A stretch of DNA of 64,000 bases from Sphingosinicella sp. (lineage in GTDB: Bacteria; Pseudomonadota; Alphaproteobacteria; Sphingomonadales; Sphingomonadaceae), in contig JACDEE010000001.1 in NCBI GenBank assembly GCA_013816585.1, forward strand, positions 77,001-141,000, given 5' to 3'. Position numbers and translations under genes: made by a program. The notes under the pieces were generated by a model, which searched no databases, was not told the DNA's origin, and was given only the letters and a program-made list of their open reading frames with translations. Positions 25,293-36,088 of this stretch are shown one piece after another; position 1 is the stretch's first letter, and each line of letters starts with the position of its first letter.

Positions 25293-27788
25293 CTACAGGG
25301 TTCGCAAAGCGCGCGCCGGACGCGCGGTAAGAGCGGGCAACGAGCCCAGCAAGCCGAGCGTGAGCGTGACCAAAGCGCCCAGCAGCAGGGTAAGGCCGAC
25401 AATCCCCCAATCGGGTGCCCAATCCAGTTCCAGCACCTGGGTCACGACATACCAACCGGAAGCCGCGCCCAGACCGAAGGCGATTCCCGCCAGGATCAGC
25501 GCCAGGATCGTGAATTCCAGCGCCTGCGCGGCGAGGATTCGCGCGCGGGTCGCGCCCAGCAATTTCAGCATAACGCTGTCATAGACGCGCGCGCGGCGGC
25601 TGGCGGCCAGCGCGCCGATCAGGACCGCGATGCCTGCCAGGATCGCCACCGAGGCTGCGGCCCGAACCGCCACCGAAAGCTGGCCGAGCATGTCCGACAC
25701 CGCCTCCACCACCTCCTTGACCCGGATCGCCGAGACGCTCGGAAAGGAATTGCTGACCGCGCGGGCAAACGGCCGTTCTTCCGCTTCGGGCATGGAAATC
25801 GTCGCCATGAAAGAGTGGGGCGCATTTTCCAGCGCGCCGGGCGCGAACACGATGACGAAATTAAATCCCATCGTGTCCCAATTGATCTCGCGAAGCGAGG
25901 CAATGCGCGCTTCGATCTCTCGGCCCAGGATGGAGATTGTCAGGCTGTCGCCGACCTCGAGGCCGGCGGCGCGGGCCGCTTCGACATCCAGCGAGATGAG
26001 CGGCGGCCCAGAATAATCGGCGGGCCACCATTCGCCTTCTACCACCCGGCTGCCCTCGGGCAGGCCTGCCGAATAAGTAAGCCCGCGATCACCGCGCAGG
26101 AACCAGGCGCCGTCCGGGATCTCGGCCATCTCGGACACACGCCGCCCGCCGGCGGCAACGACCGATCCGCGGAGGGAAGGGATGGTGACGAGGTTACCGC
26201 CGGGCGCGGCGCGAGTAGCCAACGTCCGGAAACGATCGACCTCGCCGACGGGAATATCAAGCATGAAGAAGCTCGGCGCCGTGGCCGGGATGGTCGTCCT
26301 GATCTGGCCGGACAAATTGGTTTCGATCACCGCCAGAGTGGCAAAAAGCGTGAAGCCAAGGCCCAGCGCGACGACCAGCCGGCCCGTCTGCGCAGCGGGG
26401 CGGTGGAGATTGGCGAGCGCCAGCCGCAGCAAGGGGTTTTTCGGCCGCGGAAGTTTGGACGCGGTCCAGCGGATCAGTCCGCCGAGCAAGGTAAGCAGGC
26501 CGATCAGCCCCAGCGCCGCGCCGATAAAGGCTGCCGCGAACATCGGGTCGCGTGCGGTGGCGATGGCGAGCGCGGCGATCAGGCCCGCGGCAGCAACCAC
26601 CGCGAGGATCAGGATCAGCGGGGGCCGGCGTGGTGGATCGAGCTCGCCCCGAAACAGGGCGGCAGCGTTGATCAGGCGCGCCTTTGCGAGCGGCAGGATA
26701 GCGAATACGAACGCAATCAGCAGGCCGTAGGCGGCGCTTGCCAACAAGGGGGCGGGATAAGCGGCGAGGCTTGGCGGCACGGGCAACGCGCTCCCGGCGA
26801 TCTGGACCACGATCCACGGCACCAGGGCGCCAACGGCGAGGCCCACGATGATCGCGCCCGAAGTCACCAGACCGATTTGCACGAGATAGGAAAGGAAAAT
26901 GGTGCGGGAGGTGGCGCCCAGCAGCTTCAAGGTCGCAATGCCGCCGCGCTTGGAATCGAGATAGGAAGAGACGCCGTTCCCCACCCCGATGCCGGCGACA
27001 ATCAGGGCAGTGAGCCCCACCAGGGTCAGGAATTGTCCGAGCCGCTCGATAAAGCGCCTTGTTCCCGGCGCCCCGTTGGACCGGTCCTGAATCTGGAGAC
27101 CCGCCTCGCTGAAGCGGTCCTTGAGCCGCTTCGTCACCGCATCGGGCGTCGCTGCCGGCGGAAGCTGTATGCGATAAGCGCTGGTATAGAGGCTTCCGGG
27201 CTGAACCAGTCTGGTCGCAGCTAGCCCGGCCCGGTCGGTCAGCGCGGTCGAACCGAGCGTGAAGCCCTGCCCCACCCGGTCGGGTTCCTCGGCGATGAGG
27301 CCGATCACGCGCAGCCTGGCCTCGCCGATGCGTAAAGTGTCGCCCGGTTTCACGCCAAGCCGTTCGGCAAGTTCCGGGCCTACCGCCACTTCGCTGCCTG
27401 AAGGCCGGGACTTCAGGGCGCCCGGTTGAAGCCGAAATTCGCCGTAAAGCGGATAGGCGCCGTCGACGCCCTTCAATTCGACCAGCACGCTTTCGGCGCC
27501 GTCCAGCCGCGCCGCCATCGCGCGCATGCGGGTAATGGTCGATACCCGTCCCTCGCGCGCGAATGCCGCAAGCTCCTCAGGCGTAGCGGCGCGCTGCACC
27601 ACGGAAACCTGGATGTCGCCGCCAAGGATCGACTGACCACGCTCGGCAAGGCCGGAGACGATCGCCGACGAAAGGCTGCCCACCCCGGCAAGGGCCGCCA
27701 CGCCGAGGAACAGGCAGATGGCGAGCAGGCGCAGGCCGGACAGGCCGCCGCGAAGATCGCGCAGCGCCAGGCGAAGGGCAAGATTCAG
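25293..27788 (-). CDS. ybbP: YbbP-like ABC transporter permease (FtsX-type, two MacB-like cores)
   Basis: This permease of about 831 residues starts with a membrane helix (LRLLAICLFLGVAALAGVG), then a large periplasmic MacB-like domain, a block of three FtsX helices (about 265-400), a central hydrophobic block, a second periplasmic domain and a final FtsX block ending PALTARPARALRTL. This duplicated plan matches YbbP. With ybbA upstream and tesA divergent, the locus has the E. coli tesA/ybbAP layout; those proteins form a membrane-lipid-handling complex with the esterase TesA. No ATG, GTG or TTG lies at the expected start. A CTG at 27788 overlaps the ybbA stop (CTGA) and follows GGAGG by 8 bases. 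Confidence 0.88.
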   Translation of the reverse strand: MNLALRLALRDLRGGLSGLRLLAICLFLGVAALAGVGSLSSAIVSGLAERGQSILGGDIQVSVVQRAATPEELAAFAREGRVSTITRMRAMAARLDGAESVLVELKGVDGAYPLYGEFRLQPGALKSRPSGSEVAVGPELAERLGVKPGDTLRIGEARLRVIGLIAEEPDRVGQGFTLGSTALTDRAGLAATRLVQPGSLYTSAYRIQLPPAATPDAVTKRLKDRFSEAGLQIQDRSNGAPGTRRFIERLGQFLTLVGLTALIVAGIGVGNGVSSYLDSKRGGIATLKLLGATSRTIFLSYLVQIGLVTSGAIIVGLAVGALVPWIVVQIAGSALPVPPSLAAYPAPLLASAAYGLLIAFVFAILPLAKARLINAAALFRGELDPPRRPPLILILAVVAAAGLIAALAIATARDPMFAAAFIGAALGLIGLLTLLGGLIRWTASKLPRPKNPLLRLALANLHRPAAQTGRLVVALGLGFTLFATLAVIETNLSGQIRTTIPATAPSFFMLDIPVGEVDRFRTLATRAAPGGNLVTIPSLRGSVVAAGGRRVSEMAEIPDGAWFLRGDRGLTYSAGLPEGSRVVEGEWWPADYSGPPLISLDVEAARAAGLEVGDSLTISILGREIEARIASLREINWDTMGFNFVIVFAPGALENAPHSFMATISMPEAEERPFARAVSNSFPSVSAIRVKEVVEAVSDMLGQLSVAVRAAASVAILAGIAVLIGALAASRRARVYDSVMLKLLGATRARILAAQALEFTILALILAGIAFGLGAASGWYVVTQVLELDWAPDWGIVGLTLLLGALVTLTLGLLGSLPALTARPARALRTL

Positions 27789-28480
27789 GCTGCAACCCTC
27801 CGGTCCGACACGATCCGGCCGTCGTGCATTTCGAGGATCCGGTCGCACCTTTTCGCCAAGGCGGGGTCGTGGGTGATGACCAGCAGGGTCGCGCCGGTTT
27901 CCTTCTGCCGCGCGAACAGCAGATCCAGGATGGCCGCCCCCGTTTTGCCATCGAGATTACCGGTCGGTTCGTCGGCGAACAATAAATCGGGCTTGGGTGC
28001 GGTGGCGCGGGCGATGGCGACGCGCTGCTGCTCGCCGCCCGAAAGCTGGGCCGGATAATGGGTCAGGCGGTGCCCGAGGCCCACGGCCTCGAGCTCCCTC
28101 TCGGCGATCGGGAATGCATCATTCTCCCCCGCCAGTTCCAGCGGCACGGCGACGTTTTCGCGCGCTGTCATGGTTGGCAGCAGATGAAAGGCCTGGAGCA
28201 CGATCCCGATGCGACCTCGCCGGGCGCGCGCCAGTTCGTCCTCGTTCAGTCGTGTGAAATCCGCGCCGGCAATCATGATGGAGCCGCCGGTAGCCCGTTC
28301 GAGGCCCGACAGGACCGCCATCAAGGATGATTTGCCCGAGCCGGAAGGGCCGAGCAGGGCGACGCTTTCGCCTTTTACCACCTTGAGGTCGACGCCGCGG
28401 AGGATCTCGACCTGCTCGGCGCCCCGGCCAAGTGTCAGCGTGACATTGGCGGCGTCGATGACAATATGGGGATTGTGCAT
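27785..28480 (-). CDS. ybbA: YbbA-like ABC transporter ATP-binding protein
   Basis: The 231-residue ATPase of the LolD/MacB class has Walker A GPSGSGKSS, signature LSGGEQQRVAIARA, Walker [14 protein letters not shown], and an H-loop in VITHDPALAKRC. It energises the YbbP permease and overlaps its start by four bases. It is divergent from tesA, 18 bases apart, so the two promoters are probably coordinated. Such ATPases drive mechanotransmission rather than classical substrate translocation. Confidence 0.93.
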   Translation of the reverse strand: MHNPHIVIDAANVTLTLGRGAEQVEILRGVDLKVVKGESVALLGPSGSGKSSLMAVLSGLERATGGSIMIAGADFTRLNEDELARARRGRIGIVLQAFHLLPTMTARENVAVPLELAGENDAFPIAERELEAVGLGHRLTHYPAQLSGGEQQRVAIARATAPKPDLLFADEPTGNLDGKTGAAILDLLFARQKETGATLLVITHDPALAKRCDRILEMHDGRIVSDRRVAA

Positions 28481-28498
28481 GGAGGGAGAATTTTTCCG

Positions 28499-29152
28499 AT
28501 GTCGTTACGGGGTGCATATGGGGTGCTCGCAGGCTTTGTCCATGCGGGCATTCTGGCCGCGCTGGCGGCCTCGGCCGCCCCCGCGGTTGCAAAGGATTTG
28601 CATATCCTGGCTCTGGGCGACAGCCTCACCGCGGGCTACGGCCTCCCAAAGGGTCAGGGCTTCGCGCCGCAGCTGGAGGACAGTTTGCGCCGCAACGGCA
28701 TCCGCGCTTTCGTGACCGATGCCGGCGTTTCAGGCGATACGGCCGCCGCGGGCCGGGCGCGGCTCGCCTGGACCCTCGATGGAATGAAGCGCAAGCCCGA
28801 TCTCGCCATCGTCGCGCTGGGCGGCAACGACATGCTGCGCGGCTTGCAGCCGGCCCAGACCCGGGCCGACATGGACGCGATCCTGGCCGAATTTCGGCGG
28901 CGGGAGATCAAGGTGGTGGTGGCCGGGATGCTCGCCGCTCCCAATCTGGGGCCGGTCTACGGGACCGAATTCAACAGTATCTTCCCCGATCTTTCGCGAA
29001 AATATGGTGCCACGCTTTACCCGTTCTTCCTCACAGGCGTGGCGGGCGATCGGCGGGTGAGCCTGCCGGACGGACTCCATCCCAATTTTCAGGGCGTCAA
29101 GAAGATGGTCCGGGCGATTCTGCCGGTCGTGACAGGAGCGCTGAGGCCTTAA
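28499..29152 (+). CDS. tesA: TesA-like arylesterase / lysophospholipase (SGNH hydrolase), periplasmic
   Basis: This protein of about 217 residues has a signal peptide (VHAGILAALAASAAPAVA) and the four SGNH blocks: GDSLTAGYGLP (nucleophile Ser), GVSGDT, GGNDMLRG, and DGLHPNFQGVKK (catalytic Asp and His). TesA is a periplasmic thioesterase/lysophospholipase in E. coli. The ATG at 28499 follows GGAGGGAG. Its divergent pairing with ybbA-ybbP supports a joint role in removing aberrant lipids or hydrophobic compounds from the envelope. Confidence 0.93.
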   Translation: MSLRGAYGVLAGFVHAGILAALAASAAPAVAKDLHILALGDSLTAGYGLPKGQGFAPQLEDSLRRNGIRAFVTDAGVSGDTAAAGRARLAWTLDGMKRKPDLAIVALGGNDMLRGLQPAQTRADMDAILAEFRRREIKVVVAGMLAAPNLGPVYGTEFNSIFPDLSRKYGATLYPFFLTGVAGDRRVSLPDGLHPNFQGVKKMVRAILPVVTGALRP

Positions 29153-29463
29153 CTGGCGAGAATGATTTCGTGGCCGAAGCGGATACCGAGCTTATCCTCG
29201 CGCACCCAGCGCACGAAGCCGTGCATCCGGCTGCAATTTTCGAACTGGATGATCAAGCTTTCACCCATTCGGGGCTTGATGTCGGATTCGATCTGAGTGC
29301 CACGGGCCGAAATATTGACGACAGCGACTGGATAGTCCCGGCCGCGAAAGGTGATGGTCGCCCGTTCGACGATGTCCGAATAACGTTCTTCGGCGCGATG
29401 CTCGATGAAGATATCCGGTGCCGCGACTGCAGCGGCGCTCGCCTGATTCAGCATTACCATCAT
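29149..29463 (-). CDS. PilZ-domain protein
   Basis: This protein has about 104 residues and consists of a single PilZ domain. The c-di-GMP motifs are present: HRAEERYSD (RxxxR-type) and VVNISARGTQIE (N-x-S-x-x-G), followed by the barrel strand FVRWVREDKLGIRFG. Stand-alone PilZ proteins act as c-di-GMP receptors in motility, adhesion or cell-cycle control. The start is 29463 or the ATG at 29454, which is better spaced from GGGTAGGGG. It is convergent with tesA and overlaps it by four bases. Confidence 0.9.
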   Translation of the reverse strand: MMVMLNQASAAAVAAPDIFIEHRAEERYSDIVERATITFRGRDYPVAVVNISARGTQIESDIKPRMGESLIIQFENCSRMHGFVRWVREDKLGIRFGHEIILAS

Positions 29464-29541
29464 CCCCTACCCAGCATGAGCAGGGGATGATGCGCCCAAA
29501 TACTTACCGAATTCCTATCGGGACCGATGTGGGCAAGACGG

Positions 29542-32500
29542 TCAGTCCGCCTTCTCCCAATAATAAGGCTGACGCTGACGAGTACCGGTCACCTCCTCAT
29601 TGAGGGTCCCGGCGTCGTAAAGCCGGCCGTTCAGCATCACCTTGGACACATTGTCGCTATTCTGGATGTCTGCCAGCGGATCGGCGTCGAGGATGACCAG
29701 ATCGGCAAGCTTTCCAGGCTGGATCGACCCAATGTCGCGGAAGCCGAGCGCTCGTGCCGGCGTCACCGTTCCCGCCTTCAATGCCTCCAGCGGTGACCAG
29801 CCTCCCCGCACGAACGACCAGAGGTCCCAATGCGCGGCAAGGCCCTGCTGCTGGCCGTGGCCGCCGATGCTGACCGGAACGCCGCGTTCCGAAACCAGCT
29901 TCGCGCTGGCCGCGCTCACCGCATCGACATAATCCTCCTCCGGCGCCTTCGTAACGCGCACCAGTTCCGGATTGAGCACGCTGGCCGGAACATGGGCGGT
30001 GAGCAGCGGGTGCTTCCAGGCCTCGGTGTGCGAGATCCAATAGGGCTCACCCCCCATTCCGCCGTAGGTCACGCCCAGCGTGGGAGTGTAGCCCACACCT
30101 TGGTCGCCCCGAAAAAGCTCAGCACATCCTCATAAAGGCGTGCCTGAGGGATATTGTGCTCCAGCGTCGTATTACCGTCGGCGATAAGCGCGATGTCCAT
30201 GTTGAACTGCGACCCGCCTTCGGCAACGACCGCGATATTCTCCTTGAGCGCCGCGGCGACGACCTGCTGGCGCTGGTCCCGGCGGGGCTGGTTGTAATTC
30301 TTGATGCTGTGCGCGCCCTGCGCCTTAAGCCGGCGAACGTGGGCCAGCGCGTCATCGAAACTGTCGATCACCGCATAGGCACCGGCCGCCCTCGCGCCGT
30401 AGACGATTTCGCCGGTCGAAAAGGTGCGCGGCGCCAGGATGATCCCGGCCCGCTGCATCTCGCCGGAAGGGAATATCTCACTGGAAGTGCTCGACGGGTC
30501 GTGAACGGTGGTGACTCCGAAGGCGAGGTGCGCCAGCGCCGACCAATTTTGCTGCGGGATCAGATCATCTTCGCCCTGGGGGCCATGGGCATGGGCGTCG
30601 ATCAGACCGGGAATGATCGTCTTGCCGGTGGCATCGACGATCTGGGCGCCGGCAGGGATCGCGATCTCGCCCCTGCGGCCGACGGCGCGGATACGATTAT
30701 CCTGCACCAGGATCACTGAATCCTCGATGATGCCGCCCGCCTCGTCGGCCATGGTGATGACCTTTCCGCCGGTCAGCGCGACCAGCCCATTGGGCTTGTC
30801 GGCGGCGGCCGATATCTCCAGCGAAACGCCAGATTTAGGCGCAGCATAAGGCGCTCCGGGAGCCAGGCTGATCGCCGCCGCGGTGTCGGCCGAATAAAGA
30901 TTGGGCCCAAGACTCCAGGCGATGCCGCGGCCGCCATGGGTCCAATGGAAATATTGGCCGCCGTCGCCGCTGACCTTCGTGATCGGGATCTGACCCCCTT
31001 TCGAACCGACGTCCAGCGTCTTGGCGCCGGCGAAGAAAGGCGCGACGAAGACGTTGTAATTCTCACGGAAGGCGAAATATTCGCCTGACGGTGACACGTC
31101 AAAACCGGCGATGAGATCGCCCTGCGCGTGCGTACGCCGATCCTTGCCGTTGGTATCGACGCTGATCAGCTTCAACTTCTGGTCTTCATTCATTTCCATA
31201 TAGATGCGGTCGCCGGCCACCCCGTAATGCGGGTTGGTGCCACTGCGCATCAGTCGGGTGGCCGCGCCGCCCGCCGAGGCAATGCGGTACACTCCGGGAT
31301 CCTCCGACCAGGCGTCGGAAGTCAGGAAGCCGCCGCCGCCGCGCTCGAAAACGATCGTGCCCCCGTCTGGAGAGGAGCGGGGACGGCGATAATGGCCGGG
31401 CTGGTTGGTGATCGTGCGCATCCCGCTGCCGTCGGCGGAGATCGTGCGGATTTCGCCAAGGCGCTTGTCGTTCCAGCTGACAAAGGCGATCCGGCTGCCG
31501 TCGCGCGACCAGCTTGGGAAAAGCTGGAAATCGCCGTCGCTGCCGGTCAGCGCCCGCGGCGCACCGCCGGCCACATCCTTGATATAAAGACGGCCCAGGC
31601 TTTCGAATATGACCCGCCGGCCGTCGGGAGACAGTGAGGCGAAGCGCGGCATCTTGGTGGTGAAGGTTTCGCTCCAGGCGTCCACCTGGGGCCGCGGGGG
31701 ATCGACGACGTCGCGGCTGTCGGCGACTTGGAACGGGATTTCCTGCGCGCCGGAGCCGTCGGAATTGATGCGCCTGATCTTGCCGCCGGCCCAGAAGAGG
31801 ATCGCCCGGCTGTCGGGCGTCCAGTCCATGTTCGGATAGACGCCGTGGATCGCCCAGGTTTCCTGCATATCCTGGTCGAGCGCGTCATAGATCTTGCGCT
31901 CTTCGCCCGACCGAAGATCCTTTATATAGAGTTTCGACTTGGCGCGTTCGCGCCGGACGAAGGCGAGATATTTGCCATCCGGCGAGGGCGCCGGCCGGAC
32001 CGAACCACCGGGTCCGGAGGCGACCACGCTTCGCTCGCCCGATTGGAGGTCATAGCGCTCGATCGCGAACAGTTGCTGGTTCGAATTCTGCGCATATTGG
32101 AAATTGCCGCCAGGCGTAGTGTCGCGGCTGAAATAGATGCCGCTACCGTCGGGCGTGAACATCGGCTCACCCAATTCCTTCTGGTGCTGCGGATTAGGGC
32201 GCTCGACCAGGGCGACGCCGTTGCCGCCGCCGACATGGTACATCCAGATCTCGCCAGTCCCGGCAGAACGCTGGGTGGTGAAATGCTTGCGCGCCGCAAT
32301 GTAGCGCCCGTCGGCGCTCCAGGTTGGATTGTTGAGCAGGGTGAAGGTCTCGTTGGTCAATTGTCTCTTCCCCGACCCGTCGAGGTTCATGATCCAGATA
32401 TTGTCGCCGCCGCCGCGATCCGAAGTGAAGGCGATCTTGCTTCCGTCCGGAGAGAAACGGGGCTGGACCTCGAATGGCATTCCGGTCGCAATGCGGGCCG

Positions 32501-32731
32501 CCCGGCCGCCCGAAATCGGCATCGTGTAGATGTCGCCCAAAAGGTCGAAGGCGATGGTGCGGCCGTCCGGGCTGACGTCCAAATTCATCCACGTGCCCTC
32601 ATCGACGTTGATCGGGACCTGACGCATCTTCAACGGCGGCGCCGCCACATCCCATTTCTTGGCCTCTTGCCCTGCGCCAGGGCGGTGGACGAGATGAGGA
32701 GAAGCGAAAAGGCGGCAATGCCCTTGATCAT
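29542..32731 (-). pseudogene. WD40/TolB-like propeller + amidohydrolase, two frameshifts
   Basis: This is a secreted protein of about 1060 residues, with a TolB-like beta-propeller (DVSPDGRTIAFDLLGDIYTM, FSPDGSKIAFTSDRGG) fused to a C-terminal amidohydrolase (GKTIIPGLIDAHAHGPQG, the metal-binding HAH). It is split in three frames. The signal peptide MIKGIAAFSLLLISSTALAQ starts at ATG 32731 behind GGAG, but its frame is lost at 32666-32675, where one base appears to be missing. The main frame then runs to FFGATKV at about 30095, where two extra bases (AAGGTGTGGGCTAC for AAGGTGGGCTAC) shift it. The remainder, GYTPTLGVTYGG to the end at 29542, is in the third frame. The family is linked to peptide or cyclic-amide hydrolysis. 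Confidence 0.82.
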
Positions 32732-32913
32732 GTGATGCTCCGGGAAAGACGAGGTGGATTAGAAGGGCAACACGGTGCAACAACCCGCAGGCGCACGCAA
32801 GCCGCTCTTTTTCGATATGACCACCGGGGATTAGCTAAAATGTTTGCGCGAATCCCGATGTTCGGAACCTCGACTCCGCAACAGCAGCCAACGATAAAAA
32901 GGAGTGAGCCCCT

Positions 32914-34968
32914 TCATTCAAAAGCCGCGTCCAATTCTTCGAGCCAGGGTGCCGCTATTCCGTCCGACGGAGCGCGCCAGTCGCCCCGTGGACTAAGACT
33001 CCCTCCGGCCGAAACCTTAGGCGAATTGGGCAAGGCCGACCGCTTGAACTGGCTGGTCTGGAAAAATCGCCAGAGAAATTCCTTCAACCATTTGCGGATC
33101 GTCGCGAGGTCATATTCGCGCCGCAGATGTTCCGGGTAAGCCAAAGGCCAAAGACCCTGCTGCTTGTCGCGCCATGCGGACCAGGCGAGGAACGCCACCT
33201 TTGATGGCGGCTGGCCGCTTCGCAAGATATGGAACAGAAAGAAATCGTGCAGTTCATAGGGCCCGATCCGGTCCTCGGTGCCCTGCATTCCCGCTTCATC
33301 GGCGGGCACCAGTTCCGGCGATATCTTGGTCTCCAGGATCGCCGCCAGGACCCGGTCCGTCTCGGCGTCGAACTGGTCCGATTTCACCGCCCAGCGGATG
33401 AGATACTGGATCAAAGTCTTTGGGACGCCGGCATTCACTCCGTAATGGCTCATATGGTCGCCGACGCCATAGGTGCACCAACCGAGCGCGAGCTCGGACA
33501 GGTCGCCGGTTCCGATCACGAACCCGTCACGCTGGTTGGCAAGCCGGAACAGATAATCGGTGCGAAGTCCGGCCTGCACGTTTTCGAAGGTGATGTCGTA
33601 GGCCGGCTCCCCCGAAGCGAACGGGTGGCCCATATCCTTTAGCATCTGCATCGCCGCCGGCTTGATGTCGATTTCCTCTCCGACCACCCCCAACGCCTTC
33701 ATCAGCGCCCACGCATTGCTCTTGGTCATGTCGGAAGTTGCGAATCCGGGCATGGTGAAGCCCAGGATCGCGCTTCGGGGCAGGTCCAGATAGTCGCACA
33801 CCTTGGCAGCGACGATCAAAGCATGGGTGGAATCAAGACCGCCCGACACGCCGATCACCAGCTTCGAGCCGGACGTCGCCGTGAAACGCTTGGCCAGGCC
33901 CTGCACCTGGATGTTGAACGCTTCGTAGCAATCCTGATCGAGCTGCTCCGGCCGATTGGGCACATAGGGGAACCGGCGAAGCCTTCGTTCCAGGCCGATA
34001 TCGGTAAAGGCGGGGCGATGTTCGAAGGCGATGCGGCGGACATGATTTTCCGGAAGGCCGGCGGCGACCGCATTGTCGTTAAAGGTCGGCATTCGCATCC
34101 GTTCCAGCCGAAGCCGCTGGACGTCGACGTCGGCGACCGCAAGCTCGGGCTCGCGGCTGAACCGGCCATTTTCGGCCAGTAATTCGCCAAGCTCGTAAAT
34201 CGACCCCTGCCCGTCCCAGGCGAGGTCCGTAGTGCTCTCACCAGGCCCCGATGCCGCGTAGACATAGGCGGCGCAGCAGCGCGTCGACTGAGAGGCACAG
34301 AGCAAGGCGCGTTCGGATGCCTTGCCGATGGTGATGTTGGATGCCGACAAATTGCACAAGATCAAGGCGCCGGCGAGCGCGCCTACGGTCGAAGGCGGCT
34401 GCGGCGCCCAATAATCCTCGCAAATTTCGACATGGAAAATGAAGTCGGCAAGATCGCTGGCGGCGAAGATCAGGTCCGTCCCGAACGGCGCATCCTGTCC
34501 GGCTACAGCAATCGAACCCGCCGCACCTATGCCTGACACGAACCAGCGTTTTTCATAATATTCGCGGTAATTGGGAAGAAAGCTTTTGGGAACGACGCCC
34601 AGGATGCGTCCGCGCGACAGGGCCAAGGCGCAATTATAAAGTCGACCGTTCCGCCGCAGCGGAGCCCCGACGCAAAGCACCGGACCCAGGCCTGCCGTAG
34701 CTTCGCAGATTTCGCTAATCCCCTGCTCGACCCGGTCGAGAAAGGCCTCCTGCAAATGCAGGTCATCGACTGCGTAGGATGAGATGTTCAATTCTGGAAA
34801 AACGACTAGATCGATGCCACGCGCATCGGCCTCTTTGGCCAGCGCGACCGCCTGAACGACATTGAAGGCGATGTCGCCGGACGATGCCAGCGGCGTCGCG
34901 GCGGCGGTACGGACAAAGCCATGGCGGTGGATTGCCTCGAATGGAGGCTGCTTTTTCCCCTTCGCCAT
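32914..34968 (-). CDS. nadE: Glutamine-dependent NAD+ synthase
   Basis: This two-domain enzyme has 684 residues. The N-terminal nitrilase-like glutaminase carries the Glu/Lys/Cys triad in VFPELN, KSFLPNYREYYEKRWF and HVEICEDYW. The C-terminal synthetase carries the PP-loop SGGLDSTHALIVA and the later GDLSELALGWCTYGVGDHMS. It converts deamido-NAD+ to NAD+ with ATP and glutamine. Its length matches the long bacterial/mycobacterial type. The ATG at 34968 follows GGAG with 8-base spacing. It is a single-gene unit. Confidence 0.96.
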   Translation of the reverse strand: MAKGKKQPPFEAIHRHGFVRTAAATPLASSGDIAFNVVQAVALAKEADARGIDLVVFPELNISSYAVDDLHLQEAFLDRVEQGISEICEATAGLGPVLCVGAPLRRNGRLYNCALALSRGRILGVVPKSFLPNYREYYEKRWFVSGIGAAGSIAVAGQDAPFGTDLIFAASDLADFIFHVEICEDYWAPQPPSTVGALAGALILCNLSASNITIGKASERALLCASQSTRCCAAYVYAASGPGESTTDLAWDGQGSIYELGELLAENGRFSREPELAVADVDVQRLRLERMRMPTFNDNAVAAGLPENHVRRIAFEHRPAFTDIGLERRLRRFPYVPNRPEQLDQDCYEAFNIQVQGLAKRFTATSGSKLVIGVSGGLDSTHALIVAAKVCDYLDLPRSAILGFTMPGFATSDMTKSNAWALMKALGVVGEEIDIKPAAMQMLKDMGHPFASGEPAYDITFENVQAGLRTDYLFRLANQRDGFVIGTGDLSELALGWCTYGVGDHMSHYGVNAGVPKTLIQYLIRWAVKSDQFDAETDRVLAAILETKISPELVPADEAGMQGTEDRIGPYELHDFFLFHILRSGQPPSKVAFLAWSAWRDKQQGLWPLAYPEHLRREYDLATIRKWLKEFLWRFFQTSQFKRSALPNSPKVSAGGSLSPRGDWRAPSDGIAAPWLEELDAAFE

Positions 34969-35155
34969 CACAGCATCTCCGTCATCATCTCAACCGCCAC
35001 TTTCAGGCATTTGACGCGTGTAGCATTTCTGCCGATCGGTCCAAAACATTCCTCCCCGTGCGCATCCCTCGGCCTAGTGCGCACAGGAATGGCAGCCCAA
35101 AACCGCCCGGAACGTTTCCGTATCGAACAATATTCATCCGCGACTATTTGCGCGC

Positions 35156-35181
35156 GGAACCGCGCCTTGCCTCCAAATGTT
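35156..35181 (+). promoter_or_regulatory. EcfG-type general-stress promoter for the hemerythrin gene
   Basis: GGAAC (35156-35160), 17 bases, TGTT (35178-35181), ending 23 bases before the ATG. Consensus is GGAAC-N16/17-CGTT; the single -10 mismatch is tolerated in known EcfG promoters. Hemerythrin-domain genes are frequent stress genes, which supports the call. Confidence 0.55.
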
Positions 35182-35204
35182 CCAGAACCAAACAGGAGAC
35201 ATTC

Positions 35205-36006
<802 letters not shown>

Positions 36007-36054
36007 CCCGAACCCTCGGGCACGATAGAATCGGGCTTGCGCAAAGGTCCGCAC

Positions 36055-36088
36055 AAAACGAGGAGGGGTCGGGACCTGGCCCCTCCTC
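36055..36088 (-). terminator. Terminator of the efflux operon
   Basis: On the minus strand a GAGGAGGGG / CCCCTCCTC stem (9 bp, 11-base loop) is followed by GTTTTG. It immediately follows the stop of the last gene (36089). Confidence 0.72.

Noticed and set aside
25257-27224. 655-codon plus-strand frame opposite ybbP
   Set aside because: Antisense shadow; Gln/Arg/Asp-rich without motifs.
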